A DNA stretch of 64,000 bases, from NCBI GenBank assembly GCA_033765235.1, contig JANRIG010000009.1:262709-326708 (forward strand), given 5' to 3'. The stretch comes from JANRIG01 sp033765235. Lineage in GTDB: Bacteria > Bacteroidota > Bacteroidia > Cytophagales > UBA9547. Shown here one piece after another: positions 36,966-45,653 of the stretch; positions within the stretch are counted from its first letter, which is position 1, and every line of letters starts with the position of its first letter. Both the position numbers and the translations under genes were made by a program. The notes below the pieces were generated by a model. It worked only from the letters and a program-made list of their open reading frames with translations. It made no database searches and was not told the DNA's origin.

Positions 36966-36996
36966 ATTGTAATATTAAAAATAATTGCTACTTTTG
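36966..36996 (+). promoter_or_regulatory. Predicted promoter of deoR-aminotransferase operon
   Basis: Plus strand: ATTG (36966-36969), 19-base spacer, then TACTTTTG (36989-36996), a perfect TAnnTTTG. The leader to the ATG at 37019 would be about 15-20 bases. The inverted repeat AATATT-GT-AATATT (36963-36976) overlaps the -33 element and could be an operator, perhaps for the DeoR protein itself. Confidence 0.6.
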
Positions 36997-37018
36997 CACT
37001 GTTCGTTTATGTTAATAC

Positions 37019-37780
37019 ATGTATCCTGAGCTAAGAAAAAAATATATATTGGATTTCCTTGATACTTATGACTCAGTATCTGTAAATGATGTAGCATTGT
37101 ATTGCAAGGTTACAGCTATGACTATAAGAAGAGATTTTGATGAGCTGGAAGCAGCAGGAAAATTAGTCAGAGTACATGGCAGGGCTGTAAAACCTGAGGC
37201 ATTGGGCACACTATATAATTTTGACCAAAAAGCTACACAAAACAAGTATCTCAAAGAGCTAATCTGCAAAAAAGCTGCCACGCTCATTAATGACAATGAT
37301 ATAATATTCATAGACTGTGGCACTACACTATCACATTTGGCCAAAAACTTATCTGCTTTCAAAAATTTACTGGTCATTACCAACTCATTGCCTGTAGTAA
37401 CAGAGTTGCTAAATTTTCCAAACATAAAAGTAAATATCATAGGGGGCGAAGTAGACACCGGTCGCAAAGCTATATATGGACCATTGGCAGAAAAAACCAT
37501 CTCATCTTATTACGTGAATAAAGCATTCATAGGTGCCGATGGCATAAGTGTAGAAAGCGGTCTCAGTTCATATGATGTAAAAGAATCTGCTATTACCCTA
37601 TGTATGGCACAAAATGCAGACAAGGTGATATTAATCACTGATTCGTCCAAGATAGGCAAGGTAACTTATGCAAGATTTGCATCTATTGACATATTGCACA
37701 CCATAGTTACAGACCATAAGATTGACCATGAAATGAAAGATAAATTAATACAAATGAATATACAAGTAATAACCAATTAA
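37019..37780 (+). CDS. DeoR/GlpR-family transcriptional regulator
   Basis: 253 residues. The N-terminal helix-turn-helix VSVNDVALYCKVTAMTIRRD and the GKLVRVHGRA wing match DeoR-family repressors. The C-terminal sensor (about 85-230) has the IFIDCGTTLSHLAKNL phosphosugar-binding signature, so a sugar phosphate is the expected effector. It most likely controls its own operon and the divergent aldolase-kinase operon. The aminotransferase starts 4 bases after its stop. Confidence 0.93.
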   Translation: MYPELRKKYILDFLDTYDSVSVNDVALYCKVTAMTIRRDFDELEAAGKLVRVHGRAVKPEALGTLYNFDQKATQNKYLKELICKKAATLINDNDIIFIDCGTTLSHLAKNLSAFKNLLVITNSLPVVTELLNFPNIKVNIIGGEVDTGRKAIYGPLAEKTISSYYVNKAFIGADGISVESGLSSYDVKESAITLCMAQNADKVILITDSSKIGKVTYARFASIDILHTIVTDHKIDHEMKDKLIQMNIQVITN

Positions 37781-37784
37781 CATC

Positions 37785-39182
37785 ATGATAATAATACCCG
37801 AAAAACCAGGTCACACCAAAGATTGGTGGAAAGCAGATGCACAAAACCTGCCTCAAATGATAACTGCTTCGCCAGGACCAAAGTCCAAAGCATGCCATGA
37901 AAGTGCTGCAAGATATATGAAAGGGCTGAGTTCACAAGTGCAACTGTTCCCTGTATCATTTGGCGAAGGCTATGGCGTGAGCCTTACAGACTTAGACGGA
38001 AATAAGTATTTAGATTTTTCGTCAGGCATATATGTGACCTCATTGGGCCATTGCCATCCTAAGATATCAGAAGCGGTATCATATTGGGCTAAAAAACTGA
38101 TGAATTGTCATGACTTTGCCACACCTGTGAAAGAAAAATTACTAGAAAAAATGGCCGATGTACTACCCAAAGGACTTAACCAAGTACAGCTATACTCCGA
38201 TGGCACCACAGCAGTAGAGGCTGGCATGAGGGCATGCAGAGCCATATCAGGCAAGCATGAGTTTTTAGGATTTTTTAAAGATTTTCATGGCAAAACCATG
38301 GGCTCGGTGAGTGCTGCCCAAATGATACGTGGAGATGTACACAGCTATGGGCCTACGCGTGCTCCCGGATATTATATGATGCCAAAACCTGACCCATATC
38401 ATCCACATTGGACAAAAGCAGATGGCACAATAGATACTGACGCCTACATCAATTATTATGACGAGGTGTATCAAGAAACTACGGTGGGCAACGTAGCTGC
38501 GCTAATCATTGAACCTGTGCAAGGATGGGCAGGTTCTATTTTTCCTCCGGATGATTTTATACCAAAACTTAAGGCTTGGTGTGAAAAAAAGAAAATATTA
38601 TTTTTCTCAGATGAGGTGCTGGCAGGCATGGGGCGCACCGGCGAATGGATGACTATGAACCACTATAATGTAGTGCCCGATGTAATTACCTTCGGCAAAT
38701 CGTTTGGCAATGGATTCCCGGTAACAGCTATGGTAGTGAAAGAGGAGTATGGCGATGCAATCAACAAAATATCAGCCTCTTCATCGTATGGTGGCAATCC
38801 TATGGCATGTGCTGCGGCACTGGCATCGCTGCAAGTGATAGAAGATGAAAATTTGCTTGAAAATGTACGCACAGTAGGTGCATATTTTATGAAGCGTATG
38901 CACAAAATGGTAGATGAGCACCCCATTGTAGGGCATGTGAAAGGCAAAGGATTTTTACTTGGCATTGAACTTGTAAAAGACAAAAAAACAAAAATGCCTT
39001 TTGCCGAAGCCGGAAAATTAGTATATCAAAAAGCCTTTCGCAAAGGTCTGGCATGGATACCTGCAGGGCACATATTGCGCATGAGCCCACCACTGATCAT
39101 GGATGAAAAATATGCAGAACTTGGATTGCAGATGATAGAAGAAAGTATTTGGGAGGTAGAAAAAGAAGCAGGCTATGTTTAG
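37785..39182 (+). CDS. Class III PLP-dependent aminotransferase
   Basis: 465 residues, fold type I. The PLP Lys is in TFGKSFGNGFPVTA, the Asp-containing switch in FFSDEVLAGMGRTGEW, and the cofactor glycine region in SDGTTAVEAGMRACRA. Similar to 4-aminobutyrate, taurine and other omega-aminotransferases. The substrate is unknown. Operon with a DeoR regulator opposite an aldolase-kinase pair suggests an amino sugar, amino polyol or similar carbon source whose amine is removed before phosphorylation and cleavage. That is inference. Confidence 0.9.
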   Translation: MIIIPEKPGHTKDWWKADAQNLPQMITASPGPKSKACHESAARYMKGLSSQVQLFPVSFGEGYGVSLTDLDGNKYLDFSSGIYVTSLGHCHPKISEAVSYWAKKLMNCHDFATPVKEKLLEKMADVLPKGLNQVQLYSDGTTAVEAGMRACRAISGKHEFLGFFKDFHGKTMGSVSAAQMIRGDVHSYGPTRAPGYYMMPKPDPYHPHWTKADGTIDTDAYINYYDEVYQETTVGNVAALIIEPVQGWAGSIFPPDDFIPKLKAWCEKKKILFFSDEVLAGMGRTGEWMTMNHYNVVPDVITFGKSFGNGFPVTAMVVKEEYGDAINKISASSSYGGNPMACAAALASLQVIEDENLLENVRTVGAYFMKRMHKMVDEHPIVGHVKGKGFLLGIELVKDKKTKMPFAEAGKLVYQKAFRKGLAWIPAGHILRMSPPLIMDEKYAELGLQMIEESIWEVEKEAGYV

Positions 39183-39183
39183 C

Positions 39184-39211
39184 AATATCTTGCATGAATG
39201 GCAGAGATATT
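39184..39211 (+). terminator. Terminator after the aminotransferase
   Basis: Stem AATATCTTGC / GCA-(bulged G)-AGATATT, ten pairs with one bulge and a 7-base loop ATGAATG, followed by TTATTTTA. It lies just after the aminotransferase stop, between convergent genes. Confidence 0.55.
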
Positions 39212-39216
39212 TTATT

Positions 39217-39798
39217 TTACTTATAGATACTATACATATAATCTTTAAATTTATTCATAGCTATGGCTCTGTGGCTAATGGTGTTTTTGATGGAGGCATC
39301 CATTTCTGCAAATGTGATATTATAACCCTCAGGAACAAATATAGGGTCATATCCAAAACCATTGGTGCCCACCTTTTCATTTGTGATAGTACCAAATATT
39401 TTTCCTTCAAAATAATGTGCTTCGCCGTTTAATATCAGGCAAATTACTGAGATGAAATTAGCCTTTCTGTCAGTTGCATATCTAAGATCAAGGAGGAGTT
39501 TAGTAATATTACGTTCATCATTAGCCGGCTCGCCTGCATATCTTGCCGAATATACCCCCGGAGCACCTTGCAATGCTTCTACTTCAAGGCCTGAGTCATC
39601 GGCAATGGCATTTATTTTATACTTTTGGTAAATATGGTTGGCTTTTATGAAAGCATTTTCTCTAAAAGTTTGGCCTGTCTCGGGGATATCGTCATAATAA
39701 TCTAAACTTTTTAGTGTGATGACCTCGAAAAGAGACGGAAGCAATGCTCTCATTTCCTTTGCTTTATGCTCGTTATGTGTAGCAAGGCAAAGTTTCAT
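39217..39798 (-). CDS. rdgB: XTP/dITP diphosphatase (RdgB/HAM1)
   Basis: 193 residues. Family motifs: LCLATHNEHKAKEMRALL, DDSGLEVEALQGAPGVYSAR, GFGYDPIFVPEGYNITFAEM and SHRAIAMNKFK. Hydrolyses non-canonical purine nucleoside triphosphates such as XTP, ITP and dITP to monophosphates, protecting DNA and RNA. It starts 1 base after the lutB stop, so it reads as the third gene of the lutA-lutB unit, where a LutC gene would often lie. Confidence 0.95.
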   Translation of the reverse strand: MKLCLATHNEHKAKEMRALLPSLFEVITLKSLDYYDDIPETGQTFRENAFIKANHIYQKYKINAIADDSGLEVEALQGAPGVYSARYAGEPANDERNITKLLLDLRYATDRKANFISVICLILNGEAHYFEGKIFGTITNEKVGTNGFGYDPIFVPEGYNITFAEMDASIKNTISHRAIAMNKFKDYMYSIYK

Positions 39799-39799
39799 A

Positions 39800-41164
39800 T
39801 TATTTTTTTTGTGTCAAATACCATTCTCTGAAACTTTGCTTGGGTGGTGTTGGCAATTCACGTTGTTTTCCCCATGCATTCATTGGATTGTATAAAACAA
39901 ATCTTGGAGCAATACTTAGAAACATTCTGCCCAACTTGCCTACTATTCTATACATGTTTGGGTTTGAAAGCAGTTTGCCCATCCATTTCATGGCTATTTT
40001 TTTTGATGCTGGCATATCACCCTCATTACCAACTATTTGTCGCCACTTGTAGAGCTGTTGGTGTATATCTATTTTCACAGGGCACACATCAGTACATGAT
40101 CCACATAGTGAGGAGGCAAATGGCAGGTCGCTATATTTTTTGAGGTCGAAGCCGGGCGATAGTATTGCACCAATAGGTCCGGGCACAGTGGCATGGTAGC
40201 TGTGGCCACCGCTGCGCCTATAAACAGGGCAAGTGTTCATACATGCTCCGCAACGTATGCAATACAATGATTTTCGAAAATCTTCTCTGCCAAGTTGGTC
40301 GGTGCGTTTGTTGTCCACTATCACATAGTGCATTTGTTGACCTGCCATTGGCTTCATGAATTGTGATGAAAATGCAGTGATAGGTTGACCTGTAGCATTG
40401 CGCCCCAGCAATCTTAAAAAAACACTTAAATCTTGCTGTCGAGGTATGATTTTTTCAATTCCAAAACTTGCAATATGTATTGGTGCCAAATGCACACCAA
40501 GGTCGGCATTGCCTTCATTAGTACATACTACTATGCTGCCGTTTTCGGCCACTGCAAAGTTGGCACCTGTAAGAGCTGCTGTAGCAGTGAGGAAATTTTG
40601 TCGTAAATGATTTCTGGCTATTTCTGCTAAGTATTTTGGATCAGAAGCTCCCTTTTCTGTGCCCAATTTTTGATGAAAAGTCTCACCCACATCCTCTCTT
40701 TTGAGGTGTATGGCAGGCAATACTATATGGCTTGGCGGTTCATCGCGAAGCTGTACTATTCTCTCTCCAAGGTCTGTATCTATAACTTCTATATCATGCT
40801 CTGTGAGGTGTGGGTTGAGGTGGCACTCTTCGGTGAGCATGGATTTGCTTTTCACCATCTTTTTTACCCCGGCAGATTTTAATATTTGCAATACTATTTC
40901 ATTATGCTCTTGTGCATCTCTTGCCCAGTGCACGGATATACCATTATTGGTAGCATTTTGCTCAAATTGTGTTAAATATGTGTCCAAATCTGAAAGTACG
41001 TTGGCTTTTATTTGTGAGCCAAGCTCGCGCAAATCTTCCCACTCGGGCACTTTTTTTATCTGTATATCACGTTTTTGCCTTACAAACCAAAGTGATGCAT
41101 CGTGCCAGTCTGTACGTGGTTCGTCTTCAATAAATTTTTGGGCATTGGCAGCGTGTAGTTCCAT
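39800..41164 (-). CDS. lutB: LutB-type iron-sulfur protein of L-lactate oxidation
   Basis: 454 residues. Two [4Fe-4S] motifs: CIRCGACMNTCPVYRRSGGH and LCGSCTDVCPVKIDIH. The N-terminal region (about 60-290) is the LUD domain shared by LutB and LutC, with TEECHLNPHL and AVAENGSIV. LutABC oxidises L-lactate to pyruvate in the cytoplasm. Preceded by lutA with a 5-base gap. Confidence 0.93.
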   Translation of the reverse strand: MELHAANAQKFIEDEPRTDWHDASLWFVRQKRDIQIKKVPEWEDLRELGSQIKANVLSDLDTYLTQFEQNATNNGISVHWARDAQEHNEIVLQILKSAGVKKMVKSKSMLTEECHLNPHLTEHDIEVIDTDLGERIVQLRDEPPSHIVLPAIHLKREDVGETFHQKLGTEKGASDPKYLAEIARNHLRQNFLTATAALTGANFAVAENGSIVVCTNEGNADLGVHLAPIHIASFGIEKIIPRQQDLSVFLRLLGRNATGQPITAFSSQFMKPMAGQQMHYVIVDNKRTDQLGREDFRKSLYCIRCGACMNTCPVYRRSGGHSYHATVPGPIGAILSPGFDLKKYSDLPFASSLCGSCTDVCPVKIDIHQQLYKWRQIVGNEGDMPASKKIAMKWMGKLLSNPNMYRIVGKLGRMFLSIAPRFVLYNPMNAWGKQRELPTPPKQSFREWYLTQKK

Positions 41165-41169
41165 ATACG

Positions 41170-41907
41170 TTAAGAGGTTGCATTAAGTATTTGTGCCATA
41201 TGCATTACCTTTATAGTGCTTTTTTGTCTTTGAATTATACCTTGCAAATGCATAAGACATGATATATCGCCCCCGGTAATGACTTGCACATCATTTTTGG
41301 CATGGTCTGCTATACGATCTTTACCCATTTTCACTGAGACCGCTTCTTCAAATACGCAAAACGTGCCTCCAAATCCACAGCATTCGTCAGTACGGTCAAG
41401 ATTTACCAGTTCTATATCTTTGACCATGCTTAACAATTGTTTTTGTTTATTAAAGTCCGGTGCATTGATTTCACTACTTTGAGCCAGCCTCATACCTCTT
41501 TGTCCATGGCAACTGGTATGAAGACCTACTTTGTACGGGAATCTTGCATTTATCTCATTTACTTTGAGCACATCTGTCATAAACTCTGATAAGTCATAAA
41601 CATTATGTGTGACTGCTTGTACATCAGCATTTTGCTCCAGTATATAATAATGTTTTTTTACAAAATACACACAACTTGCAGCCGGACCTACTATGTAGTC
41701 GTATCCTTTAAAATTATCAATAAATAGTTTGGCAGTTTCTATGGATTCTGTTTCACAGCCTGAGTTGGCCATAGGTTGTCCGCAACATGTCTGATTAATG
41801 GGGTAGTGTACATCACAACCTGACTTTTGTAAAAGCTCGTATGTAGCAATGCCTACCTCAGGGTAAAATTGGTCAATATAACAAGGAATGAACAGCGCTA
41901 CTTTCAT
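41170..41907 (-). CDS. lutA: LutA-type Fe-S oxidoreductase (CCG domain)
   Basis: 245 residues with two cysteine-rich CCG motifs: NQTCCGQPMANSGC (about 39-52) and TDECCGFGGTFC. This is the LutA/GlcF-type redox subunit that works with LutB. First gene of the lutA-lutB-rdgB run. No LutC gene, lactate permease (LutP) or LutR regulator lies in this window next to it. The start at ATG 41907 gives the standard MKVALFIPCYIDQFYPEVG N terminus. Confidence 0.93.
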   Translation of the reverse strand: MKVALFIPCYIDQFYPEVGIATYELLQKSGCDVHYPINQTCCGQPMANSGCETESIETAKLFIDNFKGYDYIVGPAASCVYFVKKHYYILEQNADVQAVTHNVYDLSEFMTDVLKVNEINARFPYKVGLHTSCHGQRGMRLAQSSEINAPDFNKQKQLLSMVKDIELVNLDRTDECCGFGGTFCVFEEAVSVKMGKDRIADHAKNDVQVITGGDISCLMHLQGIIQRQKSTIKVMHMAQILNATS

Positions 41908-41946
41908 ATTTCATAAAACGATGTTTGCAAAATGTTGGGCAATTAT

Positions 41947-42939
41947 TTACTTGCTTATGGATACTTTTTGGAGTATGGTATCTATGATTTGCCGTGTGGT
42001 AATACCATCAGCCTCTGCTTCATAGTTGAGCAATATTCTGTGATTGAGTACATCTTGGGCTATTTCTTTGATGTCTTCTGGCAGTACATATTCTCGTTGG
42101 TTGATAAATGCCAATGCTTTGGCTGCCAAATTGAGCGATATGCTGGCTCTGGGCGATGCACCGAACATAATATAGTCAGCTTCATTTTTGAGTCCATAAT
42201 CTTTAGGATATCGAGTAGCAAAAATAAGCTCTATGATATATTTTTCAAGGCTGTCGCTGATGTTGATTTTATTTATTTGGTCACGAATGGCAAATACATC
42301 TTCTTTTGAAAGTATAGTATTTACTTTTGCGTCAAATAACATATTAGACATTCGTTTCATTACCTCCAATTCATCTGCTTTGGAAAGGTAGTTTACATAT
42401 ATTTTGAGCATAAACCTATCTACCTGCGCTTCGGGCAGCGGATAGGTACCTTCTTGCTCCACAGGGTTTTGCGTAGCCAGTACCAAGAAAGGTTTTTCCA
42501 ATTTATAGGTAGTGGTACCTATGGTAACCTGCTTCTCTTGCATAGCTTCGAGCAGAGCAGATTGTACCTTTGCAGGTGAGCGATTTATCTCATCAGCAAG
42601 TATTATGTTTGAAAATATGGGACCTTTTTTTACTTCAAACGAGCCTTCCTTGGGGTTATAAATCATAGTGCCTATGAGGTCTGCAGGAAGCAAGTCCGGG
42701 GTGAACTGTATGCGTTGAAAATTGAGATTGAGAACTTTAGATAAAGTGTTTACCGTGAGTGTTTTGGCAAGACCGGGTACTCCTTCCAGCAATATGTGTC
42801 CGTTGGTGAATAGCCCTATTAAGAGCCTGTTTACCATGTATTGTTGCCCAACCACTACTTTGCCTACTTCGTGTATTGAGTTTTTTACTTTTAATTGTAA
42901 ACCTTGCAAATCTACTGCGGGTGCTTCTGCTTGCTCCAT
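41947..42939 (-). CDS. MoxR-family AAA+ ATPase
   Basis: 330 residues. Walker A is LLEGVPGLAKTL, Walker B is NIILADEINRSP, and sensor region ATQNPVEQEGTYPLPEAQVD is complete. MoxR ATPases act as chaperones with VWA/BatD-type partners in envelope stress or aerotolerance systems. The usual DUF58 and BatA/B genes do not follow; instead small membrane-protein, rfbA and batD genes lie upstream on the same strand. Confidence 0.95.
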   Translation of the reverse strand: MEQAEAPAVDLQGLQLKVKNSIHEVGKVVVGQQYMVNRLLIGLFTNGHILLEGVPGLAKTLTVNTLSKVLNLNFQRIQFTPDLLPADLIGTMIYNPKEGSFEVKKGPIFSNIILADEINRSPAKVQSALLEAMQEKQVTIGTTTYKLEKPFLVLATQNPVEQEGTYPLPEAQVDRFMLKIYVNYLSKADELEVMKRMSNMLFDAKVNTILSKEDVFAIRDQINKINISDSLEKYIIELIFATRYPKDYGLKNEADYIMFGASPRASISLNLAAKALAFINQREYVLPEDIKEIAQDVLNHRILLNYEAEADGITTRQIIDTILQKVSISK

Positions 42940-43001
42940 TGCTTATGATATTATTTTTGTTGTAAAATTATAATGATACAGGGGTAATAGACAATAAATA
43001 T

Positions 43002-43169
43002 TTAGTTTTTTTTTTGTTCAAATCTTGTAAGAAGCCAATGAATAGCTTTTGATATTTGTGCAAATACATACGAAGCACCCACAAAAGCCAAAGAAAACAG
43101 CATAACAACAGGGTACATGAATGCATAAGCTGTGCTCCAAATATAATGAAATATATTTTTTGGGGGCAT
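43002..43169 (-). CDS. 55-residue membrane protein
   Basis: Starts with ATG at 43169, just 3 bases after the rfbA stop. The sequence has MPPKNIFHYIWS, one hydrophobic helix (about residues 15-38) with AFMYPVVMLFSLAFVGAS, and an amphipathic Lys/Gln-rich tail ending in EQKKN. No named family recognised; small membrane proteins of this size are common in Bacteroidota. The tight spacing to rfbA supports a real coupled gene. Confidence 0.6.
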   Translation of the reverse strand: MPPKNIFHYIWSTAYAFMYPVVMLFSLAFVGASYVFAQISKAIHWLLTRFEQKKN

Positions 43170-43172
43170 GAA

Positions 43173-44036
43173 CTAATATTTTAACACATCAAGCAAATAT
43201 TTACCATAGCCACTTTTTAGCAATGGTTGGGCAAGTTTAGTAAGTGCCTCGGCGTCTATATATCTCATTCTATATGCCACTTCTTCTATGCAGCCTACTT
43301 TGAGTCCTTGCCTTTCTTCTATCACTTGCACAAATTGCCCAGCCTGCATGAGTGACGCAAAGGTGCCTGTATCCAGCCATGCCACACCTCTGCTAAGTAT
43401 GCCTACTTTGAGCTTGCCGTTTTGTAAATATACTTTATTTACATCGGTGATTTCGAGTTCTCCTCGTGGGCTGGGTTTTAGATTTTTGGCTATGTTTATT
43501 ACCTCATTGTCATAAAAGTATAGGCCAGGCACTGCATAGTTTGACTTGGGGTTATCCGGTTTTTCTTCTATAGATATGGCTTTATGATTTTCGTCAAAAG
43601 CTACTACGCCATATCGCTCAGGATCTGTAACGTGGTATGCAAATACTACCCCACCCTCTGGGTTATTGTTTTTTTGCATAAGCTGTGCCATACCCGAACC
43701 ATAAAATATATTGTCGCCCAATACTAGTGCTACTTTGTCGTTACCAATAAATTTTTCACCTATTATAAAAGCCTGTGCCAAACCGTCAGGACTTGGTTGC
43801 TCTGCGTATGTAAAGCTGCATCCTACACGCGAGCCATCGCCCAAGAGTTTTTTGAAATGGGGCAAATCGTGTGGAGTAGAGATGATGAGTATGTCGTTTA
43901 CACCTGCCAACATAAGTGTAGATAACGGGTAGTATATCATAGGTTTGTCATACACAGGCATAAGCTGCTTGCTCACAGCCAATGTGAGTGGATGAAGCCT
44001 TGTACCTGAGCCTCCGGCTAATATTATTCCTTTCAT
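43173..44036 (-). CDS. rfbA: Glucose-1-phosphate thymidylyltransferase
   Basis: 287 residues. Nucleotide-binding start GIILAGGSGTRLHPLTLAVS and the motif KPMIYYPLSTLMLAGV, with the later GDNIFYG and AVPGLYFYDNEV segments. Makes dTDP-glucose from glucose-1-phosphate and dTTP for dTDP-sugar synthesis. The rest of the rml pathway is not adjacent; the RmlD-like gene at 20.2 kb may or may not belong to the same pathway. Confidence 0.96.
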   Translation of the reverse strand: MKGIILAGGSGTRLHPLTLAVSKQLMPVYDKPMIYYPLSTLMLAGVNDILIISTPHDLPHFKKLLGDGSRVGCSFTYAEQPSPDGLAQAFIIGEKFIGNDKVALVLGDNIFYGSGMAQLMQKNNNPEGGVVFAYHVTDPERYGVVAFDENHKAISIEEKPDNPKSNYAVPGLYFYDNEVINIAKNLKPSPRGELEITDVNKVYLQNGKLKVGILSRGVAWLDTGTFASLMQAGQFVQVIEERQGLKVGCIEEVAYRMRYIDAEALTKLAQPLLKSGYGKYLLDVLKY

Positions 44037-44099
44037 TTATATATATTTATTTTACTGTAGAGTAAGATAGTCATTGAGATTTTGTATTCAAGTAATATG

Positions 44100-45530
44100 T
44101 TATTTTCTGAATAGAATAACTACTATTCCTAAAAACATGGCTCCTAACATAATGTTAATTAAGAGTTTTATATTACTTTCTGTACTACTGCCAATGAGGT
44201 TGTTATTATATTTTTCAATAATTTTCATAAAATCATTCATGTCTTTGGAGGCTACCTCTTGATTTGCAGAGCTTTCTCCTCTTATATTCATGCTTAGAGT
44301 TGGCAGCAATGTGTCATATTTTGCCTTTGCCGGATTAAAATATATGAAATACAGATATTCTTTTAGGTTGAGCATTCCGGGTTCTTTAGGCACCATGAAG
44401 TATGCAAAGTTTTTACTTCCCGACACTGCCATGCCACTGCGGGTAATTTCTTGATATATGTTGGGAGGGTATATATCTATCAGCTTGTTTTGTATGCTTA
44501 TTGGATTTTGCAGGGCTGAGATATTGCCCTCTCCGCTAATTTTGAAATTATAATTAAAACTTTTGCCTGTGTTGAATTTATTGGATGATGCATTTTCTTC
44601 TAATTTATAAATTCCTACTGCTACATTGTCGCGAAGCGGGTGTGGCGGCAACTCTTTTACAATGATGGTTTTAGGCTTAGTTGTAAATGCTTTTGTGTCT
44701 TGTTGCTTATTGCCCATACCAAAAAACGAGGGAGTTTTGGCTACTTTATATTTTATCATACTCAAAGAAACAGATGGGAATTTGACAGGCTCCTTGTTGA
44801 GCGGATAATATGTAGCTCTGAATACCTTGTATTCATCGTATATTTTACCATTTATTTTTACTTGTTCGGGCTGTATTTGTTCTATGCCAAAGTTTTCTTC
44901 CCAGCAGTTTTTGGGTTTTACTTTTTTTAGTATTTCTGATATTTGGTTGCCAATATTGTTAGGGAATGCCATTTCTGCTTGATTGGTTTTGGATACATAA
45001 AATGCCAGTGTCATGGTAAATCCTTCGTTTACATATACTTTATCTTTGTTGGTAGTGAGTGCAAAAAAAGCGTCTTCTTTCACATCTACAAATTCGCGCG
45101 GTTTGCCCCCTCCAAAAAATTGATCAAACGGGTCTGCATCAAAGGGATTTTGTGGTTGCTGCCGGGCAGGGTTTACCTTTATTTCTGTACCCGGATTTTG
45201 TACTTTTTTGCCATTGATTTCGATAGTAAAGGGAGGAAGCTTAAACTTACCCTCTTTGGTAGGGGCATAATTTTGTACTATGCTTTGCGAAAAAGTGATT
45301 TGCCCGTTTATGATATTGGTAGAAGATTGTGATGATATGCCTCTTTTTTGAAAGCCGGCTATATCGGGAAATGGGGAGTAGGTGCGCAACTGCTCATTTT
45401 GTATTACTATCGTGATAGTGAAATGCTCATTGAGCGATATGTTATTATTTCCAAGGTGAACTCCTACATCTTGTGCAAATAATTGCACCATTGCAAAAAA
45501 GGCTACAATTATGGATAGATGAAGGCGCAT
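44100..45530 (-). CDS. batD: BatD protein
   Basis: 476 residues. Signal peptide ending near LFAQ (residue 19), repeated beta-rich modules, and a C-terminal membrane helix at about 452-474 with a short RK tail. The N-terminal GNNNISLNEHFTITIVIQNE and later TTNKDKVYVNEGFTMTL show the BatD beta-sandwich pattern. Bat proteins work with MoxR ATPases in aerotolerance. It is on the same strand as moxR with rfbA and the 55-residue gene between; batA, B, C and E are not seen. Confidence 0.9.
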   Translation of the reverse strand: MRLHLSIIVAFFAMVQLFAQDVGVHLGNNNISLNEHFTITIVIQNEQLRTYSPFPDIAGFQKRGISSQSSTNIINGQITFSQSIVQNYAPTKEGKFKLPPFTIEINGKKVQNPGTEIKVNPARQQPQNPFDADPFDQFFGGGKPREFVDVKEDAFFALTTNKDKVYVNEGFTMTLAFYVSKTNQAEMAFPNNIGNQISEILKKVKPKNCWEENFGIEQIQPEQVKINGKIYDEYKVFRATYYPLNKEPVKFPSVSLSMIKYKVAKTPSFFGMGNKQQDTKAFTTKPKTIIVKELPPHPLRDNVAVGIYKLEENASSNKFNTGKSFNYNFKISGEGNISALQNPISIQNKLIDIYPPNIYQEITRSGMAVSGSKNFAYFMVPKEPGMLNLKEYLYFIYFNPAKAKYDTLLPTLSMNIRGESSANQEVASKDMNDFMKIIEKYNNNLIGSSTESNIKLLINIMLGAMFLGIVVILFRK

Positions 45531-45547
45531 ATGGGTATATTTTGCAA

Positions 45548-45555
45548 CAAAAATA
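45548..45555 (-). promoter_or_regulatory. Possible -7 element for batD
   Basis: Minus strand TATTTTTG is a perfect TAnnTTTG about 20 bases upstream of the batD ATG. No good -33 TTTG was found at the right distance. Confidence 0.35.
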
Positions 45556-45653
45556 CTTTATAAAATCATTTTATGAATAAAAAAGTAGGAAAAGTGCATA
45601 TTATTTAATAATTAATAACTAAAATTGAAAAAATTGGCGATTTATATATTCAC

